Of a stretch of 22,048 nucleotides of DNA, positions 7,907 to 14,879 are shown in pieces. The first letter of the stretch is position 1. Every line of letters begins with the position of its first letter. Below the pieces are notes generated by a model that searched no databases, was not told the origin of the DNA, and saw nothing but the letters and a program-made list of their open reading frames with translations. Source of the stretch: a virus; the IMG/VR virus record IMGVR_UViG_3300046003_001035, positions 1 to 22,048 of that record, one strand, 5' to 3'. The translations under genes were made by a program, and so were the position numbers.

Positions 7907-8800
7907 ATGACATTACAAACGCCTCCATCATGGCTACAAGCAGGCTCATACCCTGCTCAGTATGACCGCCTAACAGCGCAAGCATTATGGGCTACTACTG
8001 GCACAATTGGCACTTCTTCTTTGGCCGTTAGCCCTAATTCTCCTGCGGGTATGTCAGTCCGCGTTGCTTCAGGCTGGGCGGCAATTATTGGTACAACTAC
8101 AACCAACATGGGCGTTTACACAATTTTTAATGACGCAACTGACACGCTAACAATTACAACAGCCGATCCAACAAACCCACGCATTGACCTTGTGTGTGCA
8201 ACAGTGCGTGATGCTTTTTATTCAGGCGCTAACAATGATGTAATTTTTCAAGTTGTTGCAGGAACTCCTGCGGGATCTCCTGTTGCTCCTTCACTTCCTG
8301 CTAACTCAATTTCACTTGCAACTATTGCTGTTGGTGCGGCTGTTACTCAAATTAATGCAGGTGACATTATAGACACACGCGTAGCCGCAACTACAAATCT
8401 TGCGGTAGGTGACATTACTTCTGTTACAGCAGGTGCGGGATTAAGCGGTGGCGGTTCAAGCGGCGCTGTAACTTTGGCCGCAAGCGTGGCTACAAATGCA
8501 CAAACTGGAACTACTTATACTTTGGCTTTATCTGATAATGGAAAACTTGTAACGCTTGCTAACGCTTCTCCTGTTACTGTTACAATTCCTCTAAATAGTT
8601 CAGTTGCATTACCTGTTGGCGCTGTTATTATGATGGCGGCTTACGGAGCAGGAGCAGTAACAATTTCAGGAGCAGGAGGTGTAACCGTGGTTTCAGGCGG
8701 AACAACACCTGCAAGTCCTGTAATACGCGCTCAGTATTCATCTGTTGGCGCAATACAAACTTCAGCAAACAATTGGTTAGTAGTGGGAGACTTAATTTAA
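7907..8800 (+). CDS. Tail fibre / baseplate protein
   Basis: A 297-aa protein with an AAGGAG ribosome binding site. The N-terminal part (WLQAGSYPAQYDRLTAQALW, then VRVASGWAAIIG and NPRIDLV) resembles the module that anchors fibres in actinophage baseplates. In the middle, residues around 166-192 contain GDITSVTAGAGLSGGG, a fibre motif found in many phage side-fibre proteins and probably part of a trimeric shaft. The C-terminal hundred residues are a small beta domain (NGKLVTLANASPVTVTIP) of a type often seen at fibre tips. Its likely role is linking the tail hub to the adhesin encoded next, with which it overlaps by TAATG. Confidence 0.7.
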   Translation: MTLQTPPSWLQAGSYPAQYDRLTAQALWATTGTIGTSSLAVSPNSPAGMSVRVASGWAAIIGTTTTNMGVYTIFNDATDTLTITTADPTNPRIDLVCATVRDAFYSGANNDVIFQVVAGTPAGSPVAPSLPANSISLATIAVGAAVTQINAGDIIDTRVAATTNLAVGDITSVTAGAGLSGGGSSGAVTLAASVATNAQTGTTYTLALSDNGKLVTLANASPVTVTIPLNSSVALPVGAVIMMAAYGAGAVTISGAGGVTVVSGGTTPASPVIRAQYSSVGAIQTSANNWLVVGDLI

Positions 8801-10221
8801 TGTCACTTATTGCAGTTATTTCAGGATCAGGTAGATCTGTTCCTTCCGCTCCTACAATTGGTACAGCAACAGATGTTGGCACTAGCCGCGCTTACAACAA
8901 TGGCGCGGCAACAGTAACATTTACTGCTCCTGCTTATACAGGGCGCGTTGCTATCACTTCTTATACGGTTACTTCATCTCCTGGTGGATTTACCGCTTCA
9001 GGTGCTTCATCACCTTTAACAGTCACGGGTTTGCAATCATCTACTTCATACACTTTTACCGTAACGGCCACAAATTCAATTGGTACATCTGCGGCATCAG
9101 CGGCTTCTAACAGCATTACTGCTACAACAGTTCCTCAAGCGCCTACAATTGGTACAGCAACAGCAACAACTACAACAGCGGCAACCGTTACTTATACAGC
9201 GGGCGCTACTGGCGGCAAGGCTGTTTCTGCTTATACTGCAACTTCATCTCCTGGTTCAATAACAGGTACAGGTGCATCACCTATTACAGTTTCAGGATTA
9301 ACAACTGGAACGGCGTACACATTTACTGTTACGGCTACAAATGCCAATGGTACTTCTATTGCGTCATCTGCATCTAACAGCGTTACACCTAATCTACCTT
9401 CTGCTACAAGTGCCGACATTTTGCGCGTTGCAGGCGGCGGTGGTGGCGGTATGTTCTTAGGTGGTGGCGGTGGTGGTGGAGGCCTTCTCAATTCCGCAGG
9501 TGCTTCAGTATCAGGAGGTACTACATACACAATTACTATTGGCGGTGGTGGTGCTGGAAGCATCTCAGGTGGTGTTTCAGGGTCAAATGGAGGCGATACT
9601 ACTTTTACAGGCTTAACTACTGTTAATGGTGGAGGTTTGGGCGGTTACAACATTCCCCTCAACACTGGGTCAGGTTATGCAGGAGGTTCAGGTGGTGGAG
9701 GTGGCGGCGTTGCTAATAACCCTAGAGCGGGTGGCGCTGGTAATACACCTGCAACAACTCCATCACAAGGAAGTACTGGCGGTTCAGGCGCACAACTAGG
9801 TGGAGGTGGAACTGCAACATACAGCGGCGGTGGTGGTGGTGGCCATACATCTAATGGTGGCGCTGGAACTGATCCTAATGGTGGCGCTGGCGGATCAGGT
9901 ACAAGTTATTACGGCACTGTGTACTCTCAAGGCGCTCCTGGTTGTTCAGGTAGTAACGGAACTGTTCAAACTGGTTTGAATGGCGCTGGTAACGGCGGTA
10001 GAGAAGATTTCACAAATGCAACTTCAGGCGCGGCTAATAGAGGTGGTGGCGGTGGAGGAAACCGCGGAACTTTAACGGCCGCTAATGGTGGTAGTGGAAT
10101 TTGCATAGTGCGTTACCTTGATACTTTCAAGGCGGCAACAACTACTGGTTCTCCAACAGTTACCGTTACTGGCGGCTATCGTTTTTATACTTTTACAGGA
10201 AGCGGGAGTATCACATTCTAA
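8800..10221 (+). CDS. Receptor-binding adhesin: two FN3 domains plus glycine-rich domain
   Basis: A 473-aa protein from the ATG at 8800, chosen because it overlaps the preceding stop (TAATG); an in-frame start at 8773 lies inside that gene. Residues about 16-112 and 113-203 are two fibronectin type III-like repeats (APTIGTAT start, SSP, TSYTFTVTATN end). Residues about 204-440 are extremely glycine-rich, with many G4-G8 runs separated by short loops, starting ILRVAGGGGGGMFLGG and ending GGSGICIVRY. A short C-terminal strand region ends with RFYTFTGSGSITF. This matches the glycine-rich domains of phage adhesins, some of which fold as polyglycine-II sandwiches (T-even gp38 type). It is probably the host-range determinant. 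Confidence 0.8.
   Translation: MSLIAVISGSGRSVPSAPTIGTATDVGTSRAYNNGAATVTFTAPAYTGRVAITSYTVTSSPGGFTASGASSPLTVTGLQSSTSYTFTVTATNSIGTSAASAASNSITATTVPQAPTIGTATATTTTAATVTYTAGATGGKAVSAYTATSSPGSITGTGASPITVSGLTTGTAYTFTVTATNANGTSIASSASNSVTPNLPSATSADILRVAGGGGGGMFLGGGGGGGGLLNSAGASVSGGTTYTITIGGGGAGSISGGVSGSNGGDTTFTGLTTVNGGGLGGYNIPLNTGSGYAGGSGGGGGGVANNPRAGGAGNTPATTPSQGSTGGSGAQLGGGGTATYSGGGGGGHTSNGGAGTDPNGGAGGSGTSYYGTVYSQGAPGCSGSNGTVQTGLNGAGNGGREDFTNATSGAANRGGGGGGNRGTLTAANGGSGICIVRYLDTFKAATTTGSPTVTVTGGYRFYTFTGSGSITF
8851..9162 (+). repeat. In-frame duplicated FN3 module
   Basis: The 20-base string CTACAATTGGTACAGCAACA begins at 8852 and again at 9143, 291 nt (97 codons) apart, at the same point of each FN3 domain. 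Further shared strings include the segments encoding TSSPG and YTFTVTATN. This indicates tandem duplication of a whole FN3 domain within the adhesin gene, or recent exchange between the copies. Confidence 0.7.
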
Positions 10222-10595
10222 TGGCACACTTTGCGCAACTAGATGACAACAATAAAGTATTAAATGTTATTGTTGTTAATAATGAAGAACTAATAGAAAA
10301 TGATGTTGAATTAGAAGCAAAAGGAATTGCATTTTGTCAATCACTTTTTGGTGAAAATACAAGATGGGTACAAACTTCATTTAACGGATCTTTCCGTAAA
10401 AACTTTGCTGGTGTTGATTACACATACGATCCAATTGCTGATCATTTTTATTCACCCTCTGTTTTTGCTTCATGGATACTAAATGAAAATACAGCGCGTT
10501 GGGAAGCACCCGTTCCTCAACCTAATGACGGTAAAAAGTATGTTTGGAATGAAGATAATTTAGAATGGACAGAATTTAATGTTAGCGGTCAATAA
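10221..10595 (+). CDS. Conserved structural-type protein of aquatic phages
   Basis: A 124-aa protein (MAHFAQLDDNNKVLNVIVVNNEE start; GIAFCQSLFGENTRWVQTS; FRKNFAGVDYTYD; ASWILNENTARWEAPVP; KYVWNEDNLEW). I recognise this pattern as a family frequent in marine cyanophages and other aquatic phages, usually in tail or fibre gene neighbourhoods, but I know of no assigned function. It is W, N and Y rich without membrane segments. It is coupled to the adhesin gene by TAATG and precedes the hub-like gene, so a virion role in the baseplate or fibre is likely. Family memory, not a search, supports this. Confidence 0.7.
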   Translation: MAHFAQLDDNNKVLNVIVVNNEELIENDVELEAKGIAFCQSLFGENTRWVQTSFNGSFRKNFAGVDYTYDPIADHFYSPSVFASWILNENTARWEAPVPQPNDGKKYVWNEDNLEWTEFNVSGQ

Positions 10596-10597
10596 AC

Positions 10598-11710
10598 ATG
10601 GCCACGACTTATCGTTATTTATTTGTTGATCTTTTAAGCAACACCATTATTGGTGAACTTCCCTTAACTGGCGTAGGTTTTACTCAACAATTAAATCAAC
10701 CAGGAACATTTCAAGGTCACTTGCTTTTGTCAGGCGTAAATGCAGATAAATACAATGTTGAACTTTCAACTATCCCTGCTCATTGCGGATTGTATGTAGA
10801 TCGTGATGGCGTGTTGGTATGGGGCGGAGTTATTTGGGGGCGTTCATACAACAGCACTTCACAAATTTTGTCTTTCAGTGCGCAAGAATGGATTTCATAC
10901 TTTGATCATAGACGCGTCACTCAAGATGTTGAATTTACAAATGTTGATCAATTGGTTATAGCCAAAACGCTCATTGAAGATGCTCAAAATGCAACTTACG
11001 GTGACATTGGAGTTGGCTATAACACCGCAGGGCAAACAACATCAGGTGTATTGGTAAGCCGTACTTATTACAATTATGAATTAAAAAATGTATTTCAAGC
11101 AATTCAAGATCTTAGCCGTCAGGGTGATGGTTTTGATTTCTCAATTGATGTTAATTATGATGGCATTACAGGCTTGCCTGTTAAAAACTTTAACACTTAC
11201 TACCCGCGAAGTGGTTTGGCGTATTCTTTTGGTGATCCAAATGTTCCTGTATTTACTTTCCCCGCAGGCAACATGGTGGAGTATGAGTATCCTGAAGATG
11301 GTTCAGTTGTAGCCAACACTGTTTATTCTTTGGGTGCTGGTTCTAATGAAGGAAAATTAATTGCGGTAGGGCAAGACACTTCAAAATTGCTTGCAGGTTG
11401 GGCATTATTAGAAACCACATCAAACTATTCAGACATTACAGATGTTACAGTTTTACAACAACTAGCCAACGCTCAATCTTTGGCTACTTCTTATCCACCC
11501 GTTGTTCTCAAAGTTGTTGTGCCTGCTTATGTAGATCCTGTATTTGGCACTTATGCGCTAGGTGATGATGCTCGCATTATTATTACAGATAGTCGTTTTC
11601 CTAATACGCTTGATGAAATTTACCGCATTGTTGGCCTTACTGTTCAGCCAGGTGAAGATGGCCCTGAACGCGTAACATTAACTCTTGCACAAGGAGCGGG
11701 AGAAGCGTAA
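10598..11710 (+). CDS. Minor tail / tail hub protein (Gp37-like)
   Basis: A 370-aa protein resembling the actinophage minor tail proteins of the ReqiPepy6 Gp37-like type, which form the tail-tip hub. The N-terminus is a beta domain (YRYLFVDLLSNTIIGELPLTGVGFTQQLNQPGTF) with VDRDGVLVWGGVIWGRSY at about residues 67-84. A hub-like middle follows (FSAQEWISYFDHRRV; FDFSIDVNYD), and a C-terminal beta part contains DEIYRIVGLTVQPGEDGPERVTLTL. The adhesin and aquatic-phage gene are inserted between Dit and this hub gene. The stop overlaps the next start (TAATG). Family assignment by pattern; role from the family. Confidence 0.75.
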   Translation: MATTYRYLFVDLLSNTIIGELPLTGVGFTQQLNQPGTFQGHLLLSGVNADKYNVELSTIPAHCGLYVDRDGVLVWGGVIWGRSYNSTSQILSFSAQEWISYFDHRRVTQDVEFTNVDQLVIAKTLIEDAQNATYGDIGVGYNTAGQTTSGVLVSRTYYNYELKNVFQAIQDLSRQGDGFDFSIDVNYDGITGLPVKNFNTYYPRSGLAYSFGDPNVPVFTFPAGNMVEYEYPEDGSVVANTVYSLGAGSNEGKLIAVGQDTSKLLAGWALLETTSNYSDITDVTVLQQLANAQSLATSYPPVVLKVVVPAYVDPVFGTYALGDDARIIITDSRFPNTLDEIYRIVGLTVQPGEDGPERVTLTLAQGAGEA

Positions 11711-11925
11711 TGGCATACTTAAATCAACCAATTGATTTACACAGAATGTTTGCGGACATTAACAACCGTTTGAACAAATTAGAAACGGCCACGCGTTTTA
11801 CATTTCCCAATGTAACTGTTGATCCAACTTACCCGCGCATTGGTGATGCGTGGCTAAACATTACAGACAATGAAGCAAAGATAGTAGATAGCACTGGCAC
11901 TGTTCGCGTCATTACCTGGACATAA
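11710..11925 (+). CDS. Small tail-associated protein with N-terminal coiled coil
   Basis: A 71-aa protein: a short helix with heptad-like spacing (HRMFADINNRLNKLETATR) followed by a beta-rich part (NVTVDPTYPRIGDAWLNI; STGTVRVITWT). A helix followed by a small beta tip is common in phage trimeric tail or fibre accessories. It is coupled to the hub gene by TAATG and is the last gene before the lysis cassette. No named family is recognised; the structural role is inferred. Confidence 0.7.
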   Translation: MAYLNQPIDLHRMFADINNRLNKLETATRFTFPNVTVDPTYPRIGDAWLNITDNEAKIVDSTGTVRVITWT

Positions 11926-11935
11926 CAGTTATACT
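11922..11935 (+). promoter_or_regulatory. Lysis-cassette promoter with palindrome; probably leaderless
   Basis: ATAACAGTTAT (11922-11932) is a perfect 11-bp palindrome overlapping TATACT (11930-11935), a good -10 hexamer. The first lysis-cassette ATG begins 8 nt after the -10, about where transcription should start, and there is no Shine-Dalgarno sequence before that ATG. Leaderless mRNAs are common in Actinobacteria. The -35 region is weak. The palindrome could be an operator controlling late lysis expression. Confidence 0.45.
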
Positions 11936-11943
11936 TTTTCACC

Positions 11944-12162
11944 ATGAACGCATTAGATTGGGCCGCATTAGCCGTTAGCATTAGCACTATTTTAGGTGGT
12001 TTTGTAGCGGCGGTTAGATGGCTTGTTAAACATTACCTTGCTGAATTGAAACCTAATGGTGGCAGTTCCCTGCGAGATGAGCAGAATAGACAAGGTGACA
12101 CAATCAAGCGTTTGGAGAGCCGCGTTGATGAAATTTATCGCTTGCTTCTTAATCGTTCTTAG
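11944..12162 (+). CDS. Membrane-anchored coiled-coil protein of the lysis cassette
   Basis: A 72-aa protein with one N-terminal membrane segment (about residues 6-28, WAALAVSISTILGGFVAAVRWLV) followed by a charged helical tail (EQNRQGDTIKRLESRVDEIYRLLLN) likely to form a coiled coil. Its size and shape fit the small single-TM proteins found in actinophage lysis regions (DUF2746-like) and, in layout, inner-membrane spanins. No ribosome binding site precedes the ATG. The next gene, a lipoprotein, begins inside its 3' end. It could be an accessory lysis factor, an antiholin or a spanin analogue; the data cannot separate these. Confidence 0.75.
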   Translation: MNALDWAALAVSISTILGGFVAAVRWLVKHYLAELKPNGGSSLRDEQNRQGDTIKRLESRVDEIYRLLLNRS

Positions 12163-12313
12163 CCTTACAGGGTGTGGGTATCAAGGTTATACACGCTACC
12201 CTTGTCAGGAATTTGTAAATTGGGAAAAAGCAGAATGTAACCCGCCGCAATGTGAAGGCATTGGGCAATGTACAAAGGACTTGCTACCTGATGTGGAGAC
12301 GCAAAATGGCTAG
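12128..12313 (+). CDS. Small cysteine-rich lipoprotein
   Basis: A 61-aa protein starting at the ATG at 12128, where GGAG (12114-12117) lies 10 nt upstream. In-frame starts further upstream would destroy the signal. It opens with MKFIACFLIVLSLTGCGYQG, a classic lipoprotein signal with lipobox LTGC, predicting lipid-modified Cys16 after cleavage. The mature part is short and contains YPCQEFVNWEKAECNPPQCEG plus a further Cys. It overlaps the preceding TM protein by 35 nt and the next holin gene by 8 nt. I have a general memory of similar YPCQ-containing lipoproteins in aquatic phages, without known function. A role in lysis or superinfection exclusion at the cell surface is inference. Confidence 0.75.
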   Translation: MKFIACFLIVLSLTGCGYQGYTRYPCQEFVNWEKAECNPPQCEGIGQCTKDLLPDVETQNG

Positions 12314-12587
12314 ACGCAAATTTACACCTGAAGAATTACATGCCCGTTTAATTGTCACAATAGGAATTTTGCTTGCTTTGGTGTTTTCAGGTTCAGTTTT
12401 TGCCATGCTGTACGCGCTGGTATTTGTAACGCAACCTATGGCACAAGCCCCTAATGATGCGGCTTTTATTGATCTTATTTCAACTTTAACTGTATTTCTT
12501 ACAGGTACGCTCTCAGGCATTTTGTCGGCTAATGGACTAAAATCTAAACCAAAGCCACAGGAAGGAAAAGAAGATGAGCCTAAATAA
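12306..12587 (+). CDS. Holin with two membrane segments
   Basis: A 93-aa protein from the ATG at 12306, chosen because it overlaps the lipoprotein stop and because the upstream in-frame extension lies wholly inside the lipoprotein gene. It has a basic N-terminus (MARRKF), two hydrophobic segments (about residues 14-40 and 51-74) separated by a short polar loop, and a charged C-terminal tail (KSKPKPQEGKEDEPK). This is the class II holin layout. The endolysin gene starts inside its last 14 nt, a standard holin-endolysin coupling. Holins permeabilise the membrane at a set time and let the endolysin out. Confidence 0.8.
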   Translation: MARRKFTPEELHARLIVTIGILLALVFSGSVFAMLYALVFVTQPMAQAPNDAAFIDLISTLTVFLTGTLSGILSANGLKSKPKPQEGKEDEPK

Positions 12588-13041
12588 AGTCATAGAACTT
12601 TGTGAAGCATCAGTTGGTTACACAGAAAGTCCAAACAATGACACTACATTTGGTAAATGGTTTGGCCTCAACAATCAACCCTGGTGTGCAATGTCTGCAT
12701 CAAAGATGTACTTTGACGCTGGAATTATTGGGTCAGTAGCCAACACTAAAAAGGGTTTTGCCTCATGTGATGCCTGGTTAAAGTACCTAACAAAGAACAA
12801 TCAACTTGTGCCTATCGGTCAGGCTAAGCGCGGAGATCTTGTGTTCTTTCAGTTTGATGAAGATGCTCAACCTGATCATGTGGGCATTGTTAAATTTCAC
12901 CACACTACACTCAAGTATTTGCAAGTATTTGAGGGCAATACATCTTCAGGTAAGGCTGGAAGCCAGTCAAACGGTGATGGCTTTTACCTCAAGAAGCGTG
13001 ACTACAAAACAATCATGGCGGTAGCCCGCCCAAAGGAGTAA
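12574..13041 (+). CDS. Endolysin with CHAP-type peptidase/amidase domain
   Basis: A 155-aa single-domain protein with the CHAP (NlpC/P60 clan) catalytic pattern: Cys38 in NQPWCAMSASKMYFDAG, the GDLVFF strand at residues 87-92, His102 in PDHVGIV, and Glu120 in FEGNTSS. CHAP enzymes cut amide bonds in peptidoglycan stems or cross-bridges. There is no signal peptide, so export would depend on the holin gene it overlaps. No separate cell-wall binding domain is visible, making it short for an actinophage endolysin. The GAAG region before the ATG gives a weak ribosome binding site, consistent with coupling. A second wall-degrading enzyme begins at 21770. Confidence 0.9.
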   Translation: MSLNKVIELCEASVGYTESPNNDTTFGKWFGLNNQPWCAMSASKMYFDAGIIGSVANTKKGFASCDAWLKYLTKNNQLVPIGQAKRGDLVFFQFDEDAQPDHVGIVKFHHTTLKYLQVFEGNTSSGKAGSQSNGDGFYLKKRDYKTIMAVARPKE

Positions 13042-13043
13042 CA

Positions 13044-13301
13044 ATGGAACAGAAGCACCTAGACATGTTGAAATCAGCAATCCGCCACTTTGCAATTACT
13101 GCGGCGGCACTTTATGCGGCAGGCGTTAAAGATCTAACAGCGCTTGCATTTGCAACAGCGGCGGCAGTTGTTGGCCCTGCAATCCGCGGCATTGACAAGA
13201 AAGACCCTGCATTTGGGTTGGTTGCAGATGTAGTGACCGCAGAAATTGACAAGTTGGCAAAGGCGAGCAAAAAGCCCGCGGCAAAAAAGAAAACGAAGTA
13301 G
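13044..13301 (+). CDS. Second holin-like small membrane protein
   Basis: An 85-aa protein with two moderately hydrophobic, alanine-rich helices (about residues 14-27, HFAITAAALYAAGV, and 31-48, LTALAFATAAAVVGPAIRG), then DKKDPAFGLVADV and a strongly basic end (KASKKPAAKKKTK). Similar proteins lie next to the endolysin in many actinophages and are called holins. It begins 2 nt after the endolysin stop, with AAGGAG before the ATG, and it closes the operon before a terminator. With the two-TM holin upstream, this cassette has two holin-like genes; one may be an antiholin or pinholin-type partner. Confidence 0.7.
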   Translation: MEQKHLDMLKSAIRHFAITAAALYAAGVKDLTALAFATAAAVVGPAIRGIDKKDPAFGLVADVVTAEIDKLAKASKKPAAKKKTK

Positions 13302-13307
13302 TGAACT

Positions 13308-13330
13308 GGCCCGCTAACGCGGGCCTTTTT
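13308..13330 (+). terminator. Intrinsic terminator of the late (lysis) operon
   Basis: A perfect 7-bp GC stem, GGCCCGC (13308-13314) with GCGGGCC (13319-13325), a TAAC loop, then T5 and a further T-rich ACTTT. It lies 7 nt after the stop of the second holin-like gene. This is the clearest rho-independent terminator in the window, separating late genes from the DNA-metabolism block. Confidence 0.92.
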
Positions 13331-13364
13331 ACTTTGCGGTACGCTTCTCGTAGGAGGTAAGGCA

Positions 13365-13616
13365 ATGGGATTAGAAAACGCGTTTAACGAAATTATTAGC
13401 AAGCGGGTAGCGGGGCGCCTATTGGGTAATCAATGCGCCTACAAGTCACTGTATGAGTCACTTAGCGAAAAAGATCAAAAAACATTAGATGATGCATGGG
13501 CAAAAAATTACCCTGTTAATTTAATTGTGCAGGCTTTGAGATCTGAAGGGCATAAATGCAGTTCTGACACAATCAGAATTCACAGGAATGGTTCTTGCAG
13601 GTGTACAAAAGAGTAG
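13365..13616 (+). CDS. Small HTH-like DNA-binding protein
   Basis: An 83-aa protein. Residues 33-78 read LSEKDQKTLDDAWAKNYPVNLIVQALRSEG then DTIRIHRNGSCRC, a helix-turn-helix-like arrangement ending in a basic loop and CXC. The pattern of residues (ALRSEG, SSDTI..HR.G.C.C) matches small putative DNA-binding proteins common in actinophages. A strong AGGAGG (13353-13358) precedes the ATG, and this is the first gene after the late terminator, so it may act early, as a regulator or a packaging/DNA-binding factor. The 3' end overlaps the next gene by 22 nt. Confidence 0.65.
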   Translation: MGLENAFNEIISKRVAGRLLGNQCAYKSLYESLSEKDQKTLDDAWAKNYPVNLIVQALRSEGHKCSSDTIRIHRNGSCRCTKE

Positions 13617-13858
13617 AGGAAGTTCTTGATGATCGCCAAAATGAATACGGTAGCGCTCGCAAGAATTTCACAGCCATAGGCCGCATGTGGGGTGCGCTTT
13701 TGGACATAGAGGACATTGATCCTGCAATTGTTGCGTTGATGTTTGATGCCGCAAAGTCAGTGCGGATTACTGCAAATTTAGAGCATGAAGATAGTTGGAT
13801 AGACAAAGAAGGCTACACACACCACGGCAAGGAGATTGTGTTTACAAATGAGCCTTGA
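13595..13858 (+). CDS. DUF6378-like protein
   Basis: An 87-aa protein with the sequence style of DUF6378: DDRQNEYGSARKNFTAIGRMWGALL, then PAIVALMFDAAKSVRITAN, and HEDSWIDKEGY near the end. The family is common in phages and has no proven function. The start is uncertain: TTG at 13595 follows an AGGA at good distance, and GTG at 13601 is in frame; both lie inside the preceding HTH-like gene. Its 3' end overlaps the nuclease-like gene by 11 nt, placing it in the DNA-metabolism operon. Confidence 0.75.
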   Translation: MQVYKRVEEVLDDRQNEYGSARKNFTAIGRMWGALLDIEDIDPAIVALMFDAAKSVRITANLEHEDSWIDKEGYTHHGKEIVFTNEP

Positions 13859-14879
13859 AAAAAGATTACAAGACATGCCTGATGGCATTGAGTCGCAAGA
13901 TGTGAAAGAACTACGCCAGGTAATTTTGCGATTACAAAAACAACTTAAGCAGTCTAAAGAACGCAGTGAGGATTTAGTAGAGGCAACACACCGCGGTGCT
14001 TATGATGCAATGATCTCATTGGGTGCAGTGCCACCTGTTTCTGCGCCACAAAAAGACACACGCAAAGTTAATGCTGAAGTGGCTTTGATCCATACAACGG
14101 ATTGGCAAGGCGCAAAAGTTACAACCAGTTACAACACTGAAATTATGCGTGATCGCGTTATGCAATTCTCTGAAAAAGTTGTGCATTTAACTGACTTACA
14201 ACGCCATCATCACCCTGTAAAAGAGTGTGTAGTGATGTTTGGCGGTGACATGGTTGAAGGTTTGTTCAATTATCCTGCGCAGTTATGGCAAATAGACGCT
14301 TCATTGTTTGGTCAGTTCACCAGTGTTTCACGGCTTTGTGTGGATTTTGTGCGCGAGATGTTAGCAAATTTTGAAAAAGTCACAGTTATTGCTGAGTGGG
14401 GAAATCATGGGCGCATTGGTGGCAAGCGCGCAGAAGTGCCTAAATCTGACAATGTGGATCGCATGGTTTATGAAATGAGCCGCCAAATCCTTGCGGGCGA
14501 AAAGCGTTTAACCTGGGAAGATTGTCCAGAGGACATTCAAGAAGTTGAAATTGGTAACTACCGCGCCCTGCTTATGCATGGTGATGAGTTAGGCCGTTCA
14601 GGATTTGCAAGCCCTGCGGCATGGATTGCAGGTGCTAACCGTTGGAAAGCGGGCGCACATGATTACGATTTCCACGACATTTTCTTAGGCCACTACCACC
14701 GACATGCACAAGAGCCAATTCAAAAGCACTACAACATTTATTGGACAGGATCAACGGAGTCAGATAACCGTTATGCCCGTGACTCAATGGCCGCTAGTGG
14801 AAAACCATCACAGCGTTTGCATTTTGTAGATCCAATTAAGGGCAGAACAACAGCCCAGTATCAAGTTTGGTTGGACTAA
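13848..14879 (+). CDS. Metallophosphoesterase (calcineurin-like; possible exonuclease)
   Basis: A 343-aa protein from the ATG at 13848; a TTG at 13836 is possible but poorly spaced from AAGGAG. Metallophosphoesterase motifs appear in order: TTDWQ (residues 83-87), GGD (132-134), GNHGR (185-189), MHGD (243-246) and GHYHRH (281-286). The first motif has Gln87 where the classic D-X-H has histidine. The first 60 residues form a charged coiled coil (KELRQVILRLQKQLKQSKERSE). The enzyme should be a two-metal phosphoesterase; the recombination context (annealing protein, Cas4-like nuclease, RusA) suggests a DNA exonuclease of the Mre11/SbcD type, without a visible SbcC partner. The stop overlaps, antiparallel, the end of the minus-strand gene. 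Confidence 0.85.
   Translation: MSLEKRLQDMPDGIESQDVKELRQVILRLQKQLKQSKERSEDLVEATHRGAYDAMISLGAVPPVSAPQKDTRKVNAEVALIHTTDWQGAKVTTSYNTEIMRDRVMQFSEKVVHLTDLQRHHHPVKECVVMFGGDMVEGLFNYPAQLWQIDASLFGQFTSVSRLCVDFVREMLANFEKVTVIAEWGNHGRIGGKRAEVPKSDNVDRMVYEMSRQILAGEKRLTWEDCPEDIQEVEIGNYRALLMHGDELGRSGFASPAAWIAGANRWKAGAHDYDFHDIFLGHYHRHAQEPIQKHYNIYWTGSTESDNRYARDSMAASGKPSQRLHFVDPIKGRTTAQYQVWLD

Noticed and set aside
9231-9563. Minus-strand 110-aa frame full of prolines
   Set aside because: The proline runs are the complement of glycine codons in the adhesin. It has no ribosome binding site or independent support.
9421-10090. Repetitive G-rich DNA as a possible CRISPR array or tandem repeat element
   Set aside because: No constant repeat/spacer period exists. 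The repetition is due to glycine codons in a coding region.
11088-11312. Plus-strand 74-aa frame inside the hub gene
   Set aside because: It is out of phase within a clearly coding minor tail gene, with Leu/Met-heavy composition and no start signal.
12284-12520. Minus-strand 78-aa frame opposite the holin gene
   Set aside because: The plus strand here has a holin with correct overlaps on both sides. The minus frame has no ribosome binding site and no family features.
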